In this document: positions 12,601 through 27,600 of the stretch, piece by piece | Layout of the letters: every line of letters starts with the position of its first letter | Numbering within the stretch: position 1 is the stretch's first letter | Source of the DNA: Hippasteria phrygiana | Lineage: Eukaryota > Echinodermata > Asteroidea > Valvatida > Goniasteridae | Direction: 5' to 3' | Assembly (NCBI GenBank): GCA_037893225.1 | Contig: JAZGUH010000719.1 | Location: 1,178,001-1,242,000, forward strand | Length of the DNA: 64,000 nucleotides | Notes under the pieces: generated by a model | What the model saw: only the letters and a program-made list of their open reading frames with translations | What the model was told of the DNA's origin: nothing | Databases searched by the model: none | Made by a program: the position numbers and the translations under genes

Positions 12601-15600
12601 GACTTTATAAGAATTGAAAAAATACCACAATTTTTTTTTCAATTTTGAAGAAAGCAGGTGAGGTTTTTGATCCTCAAACCTCATGGATTTACCTCTGAAA
12701 GAGCTTCAAGTGCCGATGTTGGGGTGATCAGGCTTTCAAGTATTCTTACTTCCTATTTGTTTGTTTACTTTGCTCTTACTTTTCCGACTTTTTTCTTGAA
12801 ATTCCTAGTTTTTGTTACTTAATCCTCCTTTTTTTTGTCCCACAACTCCGAAAAGTGAATGAAATATCATGGAATATTTTTCAGGGGTAGCAGTGTTTAT
12901 ACACACTATCACTAAAATCACATAATAAAGGGCCTGGGTGCAGGAGTACTGCAACTTTACTTCCAAGAGCTTAGTTGAGGATGGAGCAGAAGTGTTGTGA
13001 GTACAGAACATGCCAAATGAGGCTTGTGATGCTGTGGACATGGGTATCAACAAAAACTACTCCTGAAAGCCAGCGAATGTTCTACTTTTATCCTGATCTG
13101 TTCTCCAAAGTCCTACTTTTGTCCTTTTTTATTTTTTTAATATTTTTTGATCCTACTGTTCGTCCTACCTTTTCACCTGGGTCTGCTTGAAAGCCTGGTG
13201 ATGTGAGTTTCCTTTCCCTCGTGTCTCCTGCAGGGATGCTCCCAAACCCAAGGCCTTTCTCCTGCATCCTTGCCTGATCAATGAGGAGGCACAGAAGGAA
13301 TTTCTCAGGGAGTCGGTGGAGGTCATGCTAGTCCTCATGCTGCCGACCGGCATTGCTAACTCGGACACTGCCCGGCACCTGCTGCGAGAGATCATCACCT
13401 GCGGAGGTCTGTTGATCTTAAAGGTTTACAGAAATCAAAATAAAAAAAATAATAAAAAAATGCTATTAACCCTAACCCTGGTAGATCCAACAAAATCCAA
13501 CAATGGTAAAAACGCTAAATTGTAATTTATTTGATTTAGCCGTCAACACAAACTACATGGTGTTAGATTTTGTCGTATTTAGCAGCGTGGAAGCTAAATA
13601 TACATGTTGGATTTTGTTGTATTTAGGAGGGTGGGGGTTAGTAGCATTTAACAGTTAATTTAATAGCAGTTAATAACATTTCAGTTGGATTTTGTTGGAT
13701 TTGGCAGGGCTCATTCAAACAAATACCTGTTGTATTTTGTTGGATTCAGCAGGGTAGCTGCAAAATGCCAAGGCTGGCGTGTAGGTGGTAAACTGCAGAG
13801 TCCAACAAAATTTGGATTTTATTGTATTTTTTAGCAGGCTTCTCATTTCAGTTTTGTTGGAAATTGTTGGATTTAGCAGGGCCATATGGAAAAACACTGA
13901 AGGGGGTTTTTAGGGTTGATGGTTCTCAAGCAGTGGTGGTTCCATTAAAAATAAGGAATCCTAAAGAATACAAAATAAAATAAACTGTCGGTATGCTGTG
14001 TCATTAAGTATCGCTATGGCCGTGGTTTGGAAAAGACCACCTGGCCGGTTGTCATCTATATGCGCATTCATGCACTTACTCAATCCATTGTTTGCCTATA
14101 GAGTACCGAAGTGATGACGTCAATCAAAGCAATGTTTGGAACCAGAATACATTCTAAACTGCATGTGTGTAGAACCATTGCCCCGGCATTACTCTTGGCT
14201 GTAGATACCCGTCTTGGCATACTAGTGCCCCATTTATAACAACCTGCCAAAAGGGGTCAAGTGCATTCTACAGCTCTTGTTTGTTTTCTTTTTGGTGGTT
14301 TATTTCTTTGCTTTTTTTTTTATTCCTCAAATACAGCCCTAAAGCCCGCAGTGGACTTGGTCTGCGACCCGTACTTCATCAACAGCATGCTGGTCTCCTT
14401 CTTGGAGCACCGAGAGAGCCTGGCTGAAAACCACAAGCGCAAGTATGCCTACGCTGCCTCCTACGAGGAATTCATCAAGCTGATCAACCTGTGCAGCGAT
14501 GTACAGGAGCTGCAGCAGATAAGGTCAGTGATGAGTCTAGACCCAGTTTGTAGCTGCGATGTTCCCCACATGTCCAGCTTGAAAATTTCACCTCCAAAAA
14601 GTCTTCACAAACAAACTAAAGCAGGCAGATTCTGCCAAACTCGAAAGGGTAATTCCCCTAAAGGGTAATTCCATGTATTCGGTCTGTGTCCCAATTTAGC
14701 CAAAAATGGCCCTTCGATTTCCCGATAATTTAATATTAGCACTGCGTGTTCAACATTCTATTTTGGTTCAGGTACCACATTATCACTGAAATAATGCACG
14801 CCACCATGATCCAAGACCTGAAGAAGGCCAGGGGACCAGAGGTTGATAAATCTACCAAGAGTAGTGGCAAGGCCAATCTACTGAGAGTCAGGAACCTCAA
14901 GAGATACATTAACCAGGTAATGGAGCAGAGCTGGGGATTGTCAGAGTTTTTGATATTGATGGAAGGTTAAATAGCATTCGGGTTGGCTGATTAAAATCAC
15001 TAATTGAAATCAGTAATTCAAATCACTGATTGAAATCACTGATTTAAATCACATTTTGTAAAAGTCTTATTTTAGCAAAAAATTTGATTGTCTAGGCTTG
15101 TGCACTAAACCCATCAAACTCCAACAACCAACCATTGCACGCATACGTGAATTGGAATGTACTGAACCTGTCATAGTCGGACAGGCTGTGTAAAGGAAGG
15201 GTACTGGGTATGCCAAACTCCAACACCCCTGTACTGTTTGATTTTGATAGACTTAAGACATGAGGCCCTATGCAATGTTTCAGGACGAGTTGCCTTTATA
15301 AAATAGAACACTAAACTCATCAAACTCCAACTATATGTTTGAACACAAATATGTATTTTGGGACTCATGCAGCGAAGGTACAAATTAAACTTGACCCCTA
15401 CATTTCCTTGACCCTCACATGTCCATGACATCCACACTGTATAGCTAAACACATAATACAACACTGCCCCAGTAGTACAGGCTTCACAACTCCTGCGTGT
15501 TCCCACTCGAGGGCAGTCCAACACAGTACTAATAGCCAGTCAGTGCACTGAACCAGGCTTGTGTGTCCCTACTCGAGCACAGTCCAACGTCAAGTACCAC

Positions 15601-18600
15601 TAGCCAGTCAGTGCACTGAACCAGGCCTGTGTGTCCCCACTCAAGCACAGTCCAACGCCCAGTACCACTAGCCAGTCATCAGTGCACTGAACCAGGCTTG
15701 TGTGTCCCCACTCAAGCACAGTCCAACGCCCAGTACCACTAGCCAGTCACTGCACTGAACCTGGCCTGTGTGTCCCCACTCGAGCACCTTCCAACACCCA
15801 GTACCACTAGTAAATCACCAGACCACCATTCCTGTTGGCTATGGATACCACTAGCCCAGGGGCCAATTTCACGGTGATGCTAAGCACAAAAATGTACTTG
15901 GCATGAAAAGTCTTTTTGTATTAATACAAGGTTTGCTTGGCATGGAAATTCCATGGAGTTTTGGCTGGTAACCTGTTTGAACTAAAGCAAGACTTTTTTG
16001 GGTGCTAAGCAAATTGTTGTGATTAGCAGCTCCGTGAAATTAAGTTTCCAGTGAATCTTTCAATCCCTGAGCATTCCAAAATTAAAATTGTTCAGGTTTC
16101 ATTTGCTACACTCCATTTGGGAAGATAGGGTATTCTTGCAGAGTGTGTTCCTAATGGGAACGCAGGATGTTGCTGACGTCAGACTTTCAAGCATAATTCC
16201 TCCTTTTCCTACTCTTTCCTAATTTATTTTTACATTGCTCCTATTTTTCCTACTTTTTTGAAAAATCCTATTTTTTCCTACTTTTTTGTCCCACAAGTCT
16301 GAAAAATTCAATCTCATTGAATATTTTTCTTTAAGTGTTATACACTTTCATATGAAAATCACACAATGAAGGGCTTGGGTGCAGTAGTAAGTTTACTTCC
16401 AAGAGCTTAATTGAGAATGGAACACATGTATTGTGAGTACAGAACATGCCAAATGAAGCTTGTGCTGTTGTGGACCTGGGTGAGTGGAAACTACTTCTGA
16501 AAGCCCAGAAAAGTCCTACTTTTATCCCAATTTTGTCCTTCAGAATCCTACTATTCAATTTTTTTCACCTAGGCCTGCATGTTCCCAACTGGAAAATACT
16601 ATTCACAAGCAAGGATGCACACATGGCATTCCACGACAGTTCCTAGTGAGAAAAGGTAGTGTGGAATACATAACGTCCACCAGTGATGTAGTCGAGACCA
16701 GCACAAGACCAGCACAAGACCCGCACAAAAAGACCTGCACAAGACCCGCACAAGACCCGCACAAGATCCGCACAAGACCCGCACAAGACCCGCACAAGAC
16801 CCGCACAAGACCCGCACAAGACCCGCACAAGACCCGCACAAGACCTTCAGTCTATGCCTGTTACAAGCTTGTGGTCTCGACTACATCACTGGTGTCTACA
16901 AATAATCTCAGCTAAGCTTTCTCTCTCTCTGTCAGTGCAAAGTTGCCAAAGTACAGTGTGAGCGTCGCCTGGGGTTGCTAGGGGGACCGGAGTACCAGGC
17001 ATACAGCCGGTCCACGTACTCCAAGCCCCTTCATGATCTGACAACACAGAGGGTGCTTACCCTGGACGATATTCTGTCGGACAAGGTGGCCAGGGCCTAC
17101 CTGACGAACTTCCTGAAGAAAGACGGCAAGGATGACTTGCTCCAGTAAGATTGTCATCACTTGCATAAATTGCGAGATTGTTTCAGACTGGGAAATTCTA
17201 TTTCGATTGAAAGTATGCATGTGTACGCATGTACAGTCAGGTCACATTTCTGTGGTTATACTGGTTTAAAAAGTAGAGGTTATTTAGGACGAATTTGTGA
17301 TACTGTCTTTTACTTTGAAGGATGATTCATGAAAATGAATTAAACTGCTGCAAACTGCTAACTGACTGGATTGACCTGAAATATACAAGTCAACAAAATT
17401 GGCGTAACTTTTTGAACTTAGAGAAGTTTTTTTCTTAAAGGCAAGTGAGAAAGAGCTTGCTTAAATTTCAAAATGTTAGGCCAGCTAATTTTGTTGATTT
17501 GAAGAATAATTCATGAGGAGAGCTCTGTCGAGGGCAGTTTTGGTGTTAAGGTCTCAGGCTCTGCCAGGGTTGTCAGAATGTGGGTTTTTAACTGCAGTTT
17601 TAACCAGGTTTGGAAGTAGGGTTCCAAATTTGCTGTAAATTGCGAAGTAGAGTGTCAATTTTTTCACTGATAATACTTCTATATGCAAAACAAATTTAAA
17701 AACAACGGTGTGAAGCTGAACGAAATAGTTTGAACATGGCCAAGGGAAGCCATGATTGCTTTTTTGTCTTTGAGGAGTATACCTTGTTGCAGTTGTTCCA
17801 AGTGTGCTTGAAATTGCCGTATAAAACTATATTTGTTTTTCCTTTTTGTTTGTTTCTATGTTGACAGTTTTTGGCTGGCAGTGGAGAAACTTAGGGATAG
17901 TAAAAAGGTGAGGATTGATTGCGTGTATGACAAAGAAACCTCAAAGTTAACAGTTTTTCCCCCCTTTTATTGGCGGTTTAGTTTGTCTTTATATGCAGGC
18001 ACCTGCTCATGCAGTGCAGTTGTAAACTTATGAGATGTAACTTGAGGCTTTGCACTGTGAAGAGTACAACTAGAAAGAATTATTTGCAGATTTATTAATA
18101 ACTTCACAGCAAGTGAAGTGACTAACTTACAAAAGAAAAGTATGGTTCTTTTTTATGAAAGTCACCCAATACAAGGCTAAAAGCCACTCAAAGTAAAGGA
18201 CTACAACAGGTGGTGGGGTTGGCCACATTTTAGATTGCCAACACTACCACCCTTACGTTTTGTTTTGGGTCCAGATCTAAATAGAGAATAAATGTTCAAT
18301 AGATACCAAAGAAATTATCCCAATTTTCAGACCTATAGACCCAGACGGGACTTCCGCCGTTGGTAAGACAAATTCACACTCCCCCTTTAAAGAGAAACTG
18401 GAGGTATAAGGGAGTTATGGGGGATAAGGGAGATATCAGTTGGAAATATCTTGACAAACACACAAATGAAATACTTGTTCACACTTTTATCATAGGCAAT
18501 TCACTGTTATACGGCATCAACAGAAATCAACTGAACCTTCTGCAGTGCCTACAGAACATTGCTGCACTGCAAAAAATGTGGTGTTAATCTAACACCATGT

Positions 18601-21600
18601 GGTGTTTATATTGGGCGAGTGGTCCAATATAAACACCACATGGTGTTAATTTAACACCTCAGTCTGTGCAAGACTAATCTCTCTCACCAGTAAACATTCT
18701 CATATCACTCCTGTCTTTATGATGTCCACTGGCTTCCAATATCCCACAGAATTAAGTACAAACTTGGCATATTCATTTACAAGATCATTCACAGCAATGC
18801 CCAGATTACCTCATCAAACTCATTCAGCCATACACCTCAACATGGACTCCACTCCAATGAGCTCATATGATGCTTCATGAGCCCGGGACCTCTACTCTTT
18901 GCGGTGACCGGTCCCGTTCAGCAGCATCAACCCGAGTATGGAACCAAGTCCCCCAGATTGTCAAATCATCTCCATCCATCACAACATTCAAGAAAAACTT
19001 TTAAAATCCCATCTGTACAAACAAGTCTACTCTCACGAGGGGTTGGAGTGCCATGATCCACGACATTAAGACCCCAAGTCACCGTTATTTTTTAAATCTT
19101 CATTTCCCGCTAAACTTGACAATTTTGGTCAGTATGTTCTGATCGTCACTTTGAGAAATGGAACCATACTTCCTTTCAGTCGGTTACTCCAAATTGTGTA
19201 GCCACAAAATTTCTCTCAAAAAGCACAATTGAATAAAGATTGTTGGCATGCAACGTCGACTGTTCCCAGGGGTGTTGAATAGGTTTCGGGAGTGATTATT
19301 GGCCCATCACTCAGGGGTTATAACAATTCTTGAATATTTGTTGACCTCTTGTCCAGACGTAAATATCTGTCTGTATTATTTCCATCAGCCCAAGGACCAG
19401 CATATGTATGCCAATGAGATCTACCAGACCTACTTGGCAACTACCAGTGCAGTCAAGGTCAACCGAGGTCACATTAAGGGCATGACGGACTTCCTAGCAG
19501 CCAACAGGGTAATTAGTTTGGTTCAATCAGTTGTCACATTTCTTATGGTTAGCCCTTTTCCAACCTGTTCAAGCAATCAATTAATCAGTTACTCTTAATC
19601 AATCAATTAATTAATCGATTTACTATTTGTGTAGTTGTAAAAAAAAAATTTGTAAAGTGTTTGGATATTTTCAATGTAAAATGCTATATATTAAGAATAT
19701 ATTATTATTAATTAGGGAGAGGAAATTTGGAGGAGAGCTTCTACAATTTTGCTTCTTTTATTTTGGAGGGGCGGGAAGGGGGTTTGGGGAAGATTTGCCA
19801 AGTGAGGACTGAACAATGCATTGTACAAATGTGGCAACAGCAAGCGAAATCAGACAAAAGTTGTAAATTTTGAAAATTGAGATTTCCGTTCCATAATAAA
19901 TATAATGTAAGCTTTTGTAATGGTGAATTTCTTTTTACTGTTATATAATATTTTGGTTTTCGAATAGAGCCGTAAATTCAGCATTGAGAATGGAAAATAA
20001 TACGTAGTTTACACAATTTTTTCGGAAGCATGCCAGACTAAAATGTCACATTGTACACATTTAACCAGTTCGCGCAGGGATTATTTTGACATTGACCCAG
20101 GCGCGGGATTGTTTTTCACCAACCTCAATGCCCGATGGGTTCGTTGTGTGTTTATCCGTCATCCGTTCCGAATACCACAAAACCTCTGTGTGTATACACG
20201 TCATCCGATGCGAACTGGTTAATGGTCTCAACACAAAAGCAAACCAGGTGTTTTGAATTATTAAATAAGCTCTAAACTACAGTATTTTGACAAAAACAGG
20301 AATCTTGATTTTCTGACGATGTTCATGTAAATTGCAATTACTCGAAAAATAGGTCATGTGACTTATGTTAGATTTCCCCTGCGGATGCCACAAATGGTTC
20401 CGCTAAGAATCCACCGACCCCAACAGTTAGGTGTAGGTGATAAAAAAACACCTCTCAATCTTCATTACATCTCATCCCACCCCAGGGCCCCGAGTCGTTC
20501 TACAGTGCCCAGCATCAGGTCTATGAGGAGCTGGATGAGACGTACTACCCTTCCTTTCTGGTCAGTGAGAGCTACAGCAAGCTGATGGCGGCCCTTGGAG
20601 AGCCCAGCGGGAAAAGATCAGTGGAGGAGCTCAGCCCGGAGGTCCTGGAGAAGAAGGGATTGAACACCAAGGTAATAGGGAACACCGTATGTTACTGCTT
20701 TTGCGTCTGGCTGTTATTGATGGGGTGCAGGTATGCCAAGGTAATTATCAAGCATGGAGATCGAAACGTGCGAGTTATACCAGCTAACAAAATGAGAAAA
20801 ATCAACTGTATCTTCTAAGGTGTCGCCATGTTGAGTGTTGGCACTCTTGAGTAAACTGTTAGCGCTCTTAAGTGAGTAAACTGTTAATAGCGCTCTTAAG
20901 TGAGTAAACTAACTGTTAGGGCTCTTAAGTGAGTAAACTGTTTGCGCTCTTAAGTGAGTAAACTGTTAACTTAATTTATTGATGCAAAACAAAGGAAAAA
21001 GAATGGGCTGAAACTCAACAACGAAGGGAACGAAGAAATGAACAGCGCTCTACAGCGATCCTTCTACTACTGCAGCATGTGCAGGGAATGACGCTAGTGA
21101 ATTTCACGCTACAGCAAGATAAACGCCTGGGTGAACAGAAGCAGTTTACTCATGCGCAGGACAATGTAACAAAAACTCTTCCGATTGCCAAGTAGGTATT
21201 TAAAGGAAAAACGGCTACTGAATATTCATACATTCCCAAGCGGGGTTCTGAACTTTCAATTGGTCTAGATACATTCAACAAAAGGTAAGTAAGCATCCGA
21301 CTTTGCTATTTACTAATAAGTCGGGTGGTTACAAAATGGTTATGGTTATCATATCTCTATCTGTTTCTGTACTCATAGACATGCAAAATCTCTAGTGTGG
21401 TGTTCCTTGCCATTTTTCTAATAATGAGACAATATGTACTTTTATTACGTCTCATTAAAGCCGTAGTAAAGTCACCGTGTTAAAGGCAATTGTGTCAGAG
21501 CTTTGGCTCTCCGCTCGCAAATTCCAGATTGTCTGCAGGATCTTGCTGAGTTGTCTCATTTTGCTCACAGGTGAAACCGCCACAAGAAGAGCTTCAAGCA

Positions 21601-24600
21601 ACTGAGACCAGCTTTGCTGAGCAGACGATGTCGGTGATGAGTAAACTCCAGCAGGTGGAGGAGAGACTCGGCAACAAGCTCCAAGCACTGAGTAATCTCA
21701 AGAGCGCTCACAGTGCTGACTCAAAGGTAGGATACTCAGTCAGCTTGTATAAACCCTAACCTTCCCGAATCCTCCAAAATCCTCTTTGCCAAATGGAGGA
21801 ATTGTCTGTGGAAGTTGAAGCATCAGGGGATTTTGCAGGATTGAGGGCATTGGAGGATTTTGCCTCTGGTGCTGGTTGATTTCAGAGGATTGAGGTTACT
21901 GGGGTGTTTATCCAAAAACCCACTGGAGGATTTTTGCAGGATTCAGGCAGTGGTCCACAGTGGCAAACTTTGGAGGATTGTGGAATCGGAGGATATTGAA
22001 GGATTCAGGTCAGGATTTATTGTTGAGGAGGATTAAAGTAGTTTGAGGTGACCCAGTGATGAGTACAAGGCTGTGAGTAACCCCAAGTGCTCTCACAGTG
22101 CTAACTCAATGGTAGGGTACTCAGTCAGGTAAGGCTTGTTGATTGAGCAGGTTGAGGAAGGCCTAGTGACAAGCGCAAAGCTTTGAGTGTCCACACTGCT
22201 AACTCAAAGAGCTGATACTCTTCTAAGTTGGGTTAAACACTCGGTGTTTAGACTATGTGATGAATACTAGGCATAACAAAAGCAGTGTGCATGGATGATA
22301 CAGTGTGGTTTTGATTCGTGTGCTGTTTTTAGTCCTTCCGACGGAATAAAAGTGCCCACCCGAACAAAGATACCGACAATTTGGGAGACCGCCAACATAG
22401 GGCAAGATAGCTCAGTTGGTAGAGCGCCGGTACGGTGTTCCGGAGGTCGCAGGTTCGAATCCCGCTCCTGCCAGTTTCTTTGCTCACTTTGAAAATGGAA
22501 TAAAACGGAGATCGACTTTGGCAAAGCTAACATTAGGAAGGCTTCTGAATGCTTTTCAACTACTACAAACCTGAAATATCCTGTGAAATACTCATAGATC
22601 AACAAGATGGTATGGGTGATTAGTTGACTATAAAGTTTGAAAATGGCCGGTCTAGTGAAACCGCTTGGTGATGGGTCGTTAAATCACCCGAATTGCCAAC
22701 AGGTTTATACTTTCACTGTCTCAAACAGATTAACGTCAAACTTTGTTTTTAATCCGTTCTCCAGATGCAAGATATGCTGGAGAAAGAAATCGAGCAACTC
22801 AAACTGGAGAAGTTTACTCTCGAGACCTACGTTGAGCGAACAGACCTCTGGAGTGATCATATTGGCAAATGGAGGGCAGATATATGCTCAGGCCAGGTTA
22901 GAAAAAAAAGTTTCTGAAGCAAGTTTTTTGTATAAATTATCAGGAACCGACATTGCTTCAAAATCTTGGACAAAATTGAAGACAAGTCTTTTGTGGTTTT
23001 TTTTTATTTGAACAGCCATTTAGGATGTTTACTTGGTTTTATTTGATGTAATTTCAGATCAGATATGTTCCTTTCGTAATCACCTATGATCATTGGAATG
23101 TAGTTTATACTAAAAAAAACTTCTAAACATTTAGATGGTTAGTTTGTCTGTCAACAACGTGAACATTTTGATGTGAGTGGGCACGTGTTATTTTTTAAGA
23201 TGTTATATACCGCGTGTAAAATAAAGAACAGGTTACCAATGTTCAGGCTGTCAAGCTTAGGCTGGTTCAAAGTCAAATGAAAAATGAACAATCTCTTTCT
23301 CACCCATGCTAATATGGTGGAATTAGTAGAGTAAAGTAACAACCTTTTTTTACCCCCCCCCCCCCAAAAAAAAGAAATCTAATAAAAAAGAACTGTCCAC
23401 AATAGTCCATACTGATTTGGGCATGGATTATAAACTAATAATTTCAGCTAAATTTTAGGAGTAAAATATCTCTAGAATAGGAATGATATTTAAATATATA
23501 TTTTTTTATTGTGCCATGCCATTAAGCTATAGGCCCCATTTCACACATTTTATTGACTATTTGTTAATTTGCCTTAGGCCCGAAGTCCATTTAGGGAGCC
23601 GGTATGCAGACCAGTTTAAACCGCGGCCAGTATTATACCCCTCCCCGGACAGTGTAAGTCCATGTGATTGCCGGCATTTCAAAGCCACCTTAATGAATAG
23701 ACTTGCTGTTGAGCTTGGCTAGCCTGCTGTCTGATGGCCCTGCAGAGTGTTTACAATGTGGAGTTTATTGACTGATGACCGACTTAGTATACGCGTATGT
23801 GTAGGTGATTACTGAAGTGTGAATACTGTGTGCTCAGATCTGTCCAGTGGCAAACTCTTTGAAACTGAGCAAATGTTTAGGGCCTTTGTTAACCCGTGGA
23901 AGATTATTATCGGATTAAAGTCACCCCATTGTCTGCATTTAGAAGAGTTCACCAGCCCAGGTACTGGACACAATGGACTCCCAAACAGGACCAGCCTTCC
24001 AGTAAGGCTCGGACGGTATCACCGGGTTTGGGAGGATTAAAATGAACCGGTTTGCATACTGGGAGCTGATATACATACCGGCCCTATTTGGATTTAGGGC
24101 CTTATTTAGGGCGCATTTCATATTGTTCAGGTGTGGTATCGATTGAGGTACTGCTATTTTTCTTTGTGGCACAGCATACCTCATTGTCCACCCAGAATGA
24201 TTAGCCAGAGAGCTGGTCGAGTAGTGATCCACAATTGGGTTCGTTGTAAAAGCACTGGCGGCCAGGGGACACACACTCCTCATGAATATTGCTGTACCGA
24301 AACTGCCTGTGTGCACTGACCTGTTATAGAATGAGCTCATTATATCAGCCAGCTGGGCGTTAATGCTGGTACTGCAAAAACCAGTGTCCCCTTTCAGACA
24401 ATATGAAATGATCCCTTATACTTATTCACAATTGCGATTGCAAATTGTTGTCATGTTGCAGACCTTAGAGGAAGGTGACAAGGTTGTCCCTTATTACGGG
24501 ATAGTTGTACATCCCACTGACCCAGCCATATCAGTACCGGGATGGGTCGTTGCACGCCGGCTTGGAGATTTCCACGCCCTACAGCAGAGACTGAAAGAGG

Positions 24601-27600
24601 TAAACGAAAGGTTTTTAAAAAAAAGAGTACTTTTATCCCTATTAAACCCTGCTAAATCCAACAAAATCCAACAGTGGTAAAAGCTGTTTTAATTTGTTAG
24701 ATTTAGCAGTCAACACAAACTACATGGTGTGTAGGATATTGTTGTATTCAGCAGGGTAGCAGATAAATATACCTGTTGGATTTTATCGTATTTAGGAGGG
24801 CGGAAGCGGACTTCTAGTGAAATTTCAGTTGGATTTTGTTTGATTTAAACACCTGTTGTGTTTTTGTTTGTTAGATTCAGCAGTATAGCTGCACTAATCT
24901 GCGTTTTTGCATCCCTGTGGAGACATGGCATTGTTCTCCCCTTTGTCCCTGTACTTAAGCAAACCCCCATAGACTTTGTACACAAAATTCCTTGTGGAGA
25001 CAACCTAACCCATAGAATTGCCCTGTGGAGACCTATTCAGTCCCTTTGTCTCTATTGTTTTCATGTCTCCACAGGGTACCGTATATCTCAAAAAAATGCC
25101 GAGGCTGGTGTGTAGGTGGTACACTGCAGAATCCAACCAAAATTTTGTTGGAAATGGTTGGAATTAGCAGGGACATATGAGGGGGGTTAGGGTTGAAGAA
25201 TTTGAAAGCTGTAATCATCAAGATGTTGGGTGTTGAGTTTGGGGAGGAGATTGGCAACGGTCATCATTGTGCATTGTCTTGTTGATTCAACAGTGCAGCA
25301 AGTGGGTAGGTAAGATGGAACTTCCACAGGTCAGCAGAATACCCTTCAAGACGGTCCAGCAAGACTTCTTGACCAGCTCCCAAGATAGGCTGCAGAAATA
25401 CCTCACAGTGAGTTTCAACCACTCAAACCAATTTGAGCCCATAGAGCTGTATTACATGACTAGAGCTCTATCTGGCCATATGGAGTGAAGCCTGCTGGGT
25501 TTTCCCGAGGACTTCCTATCTGGGGTTTTCCTCCCAGACCTAAAACCAGTGTTTCACTCAACTGTTTCATCTACCGTAATCTTCGGAATATAGGCCGCGC
25601 GGAGTATAAGCCGCAGCATGCAAAAATCTGCAAATTACGATTTAAAGTTGGCGTATTAGCCGCACCGGCGTATAAGCCGCACTGTGGCGTTGACGACGTC
25701 CAACCACAAAAGTCATCGTGCTGCATGCTGAAGCGCTAGTATGTAAATGGTTCCACTACACATACAATCCTAAAGTGTTAGCAGCGCGCGAACGAGTGTC
25801 ACTATGGGCTCCGTGCACAACTACCCCCTTAGCGGAAAGAAAAGGTGAGTTAGGGGGGTCAATATCGACGCCATCTTACCTGACTTCAATTTAAGTGTCT
25901 GGTTCCCGCTATGATATTCTTATTGAAAACGCAATTATCGAGAGTCGGCAAACAAAGCAATCCCACTGGTATACGGGTATCAAATTAACGAGGAGCGTGG
26001 TGCATAATACCAGCGAAGTACTGCCCATGGAAGTGCGGTTGCTATGTGGACAGCGCCCTCATTCGACGCCCACGGAGCCCATTACAAATAGACTTTCACA
26101 AGTCCTCAAAATTACTAATTTTGGCGGGCTGGATAAGCGTCCTGGCTGGGTGGGCCGCGCGGCAGTTCTTCTTGTTCTAATCTGAGCTCAACAGTCACCA
26201 ATAAATTGACCAGAAAAAATAATAAACAACATGGATTACACAACGATAAAACAGACAAAAACAAACAGACGCACTACACGATTTGTGAGGTGTGAACGGT
26301 ACTTACGGTACATTTGCAAGTCTATTCGGTCCCTTTGAACTGGTTTCCTTTATTTCCAACACATGAGTAGAGCGAATGTAAACGGCAACCAACGAAAACA
26401 TGACCGCCTGGCCCGGAGCGCCGCCTGCACGCGTGGCCCGGGCTGAGGCGCGGCTTCTGTGACTGATTTTATTCTTCAAATGTTGCCGTATAAGCCGCCC
26501 GGAGTATAAGCCGCAGGGACATTTTTCAGCGTGAGAATCAACGTATAAGCCGCGGCCTATATTCCGAAAATTACGGTAATTCTAATCTGCGTCCCGATGG
26601 AGAACAGCAAGTAAGCACTAAACCAAATTTCCAGAATTTGTTCCCGTATTAAGTTTTGCTCCGGGTAATCAAAATTCATTTCTTTCCTCATCCTCTGTCA
26701 ATTCAAAGGTTAAATGTACTATCTAGGCTGTACAGGGCAACTTGGAATGATGAAGAAAATTGGGTTCTTTAGAGGGTGTCAGAATGTAAAATTCCTCTGA
26801 TCTCTGATCCCACTCCTAAATGTGTCATTTAGGCATGCAACTTTTCCTCGGATCAGCTGATTTCCTCGTTTTTCACTTCACACTCATGCCATTGAAAATT
26901 GAAAAACACTGTACAAAATCTTGTAAAGATTGGAATTTCCTCGTTTTTTGGTTAATTCTAAGTTGCATGCCTGATGATTGAATCGCGCCATTTACACTTA
27001 AAGACTTTGGTGTCCGATGTTAAGCTGATATGCATGTACGAGTGCAGTTGTTGACAATTGTGCACATAAAACCAAGTCAATATTTTTACCAACCCTACAA
27101 TTTGTTTTGTATTTAATCAACAAGACCAAAAAAAGTACACCACAAGCTTATTATTTTACGAGGTATATATGCCTTTTTTTCTTTCTCTGTTAGTCGATAC
27201 TCCAAGATGAAACGTTGAGACACAGTGAGGTTCTGTACACATTCCTGGTACCCACTCCGGAATGTCTGAAGGCAACTGTGTAAGTGTGTGGGTAGATCTA
27301 ATAAGTTACACTGGGAGAATTGCCTACATAAATTGTGGGAAATTAGTCTACTAAAAATGAACTTTACCTTTCGTATGTGATTCAACAAAATCTAGAATAT
27401 AGAATGTTTTATGTTTCTTTCTTTGTTCTTTTCATCAAGGCCCTCTTTTCTGGGATAAATTTGCCTTTAGTAGCCTATTTCAGAAGTACATTTACACACA
27501 AGAAAGACTGAGATTGCGGGTAACACCATGTGAAATAAATCTCTTCCAGGAAGATGTGTGGTTCTGAAAAGAACCGGGGTGAGTTTTCAGAACCTCACAT

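Noticed and set aside
16484..16915. Repeat proteins (ARPAQDPHK or CGSCAGLVRVL repeats)
   Set aside because: Frames are artefacts of the 11 bp GACCCGCACAA minisatellite on both strands.
22405..22477. tRNA gene (TAGCTCAGTTGG ... GGTTCGAATCC)
   Set aside because: Mismatches in three stems, C at position 33, and a second diverged copy at 38115-38240 sharing the downstream flank; it is a SINE head.
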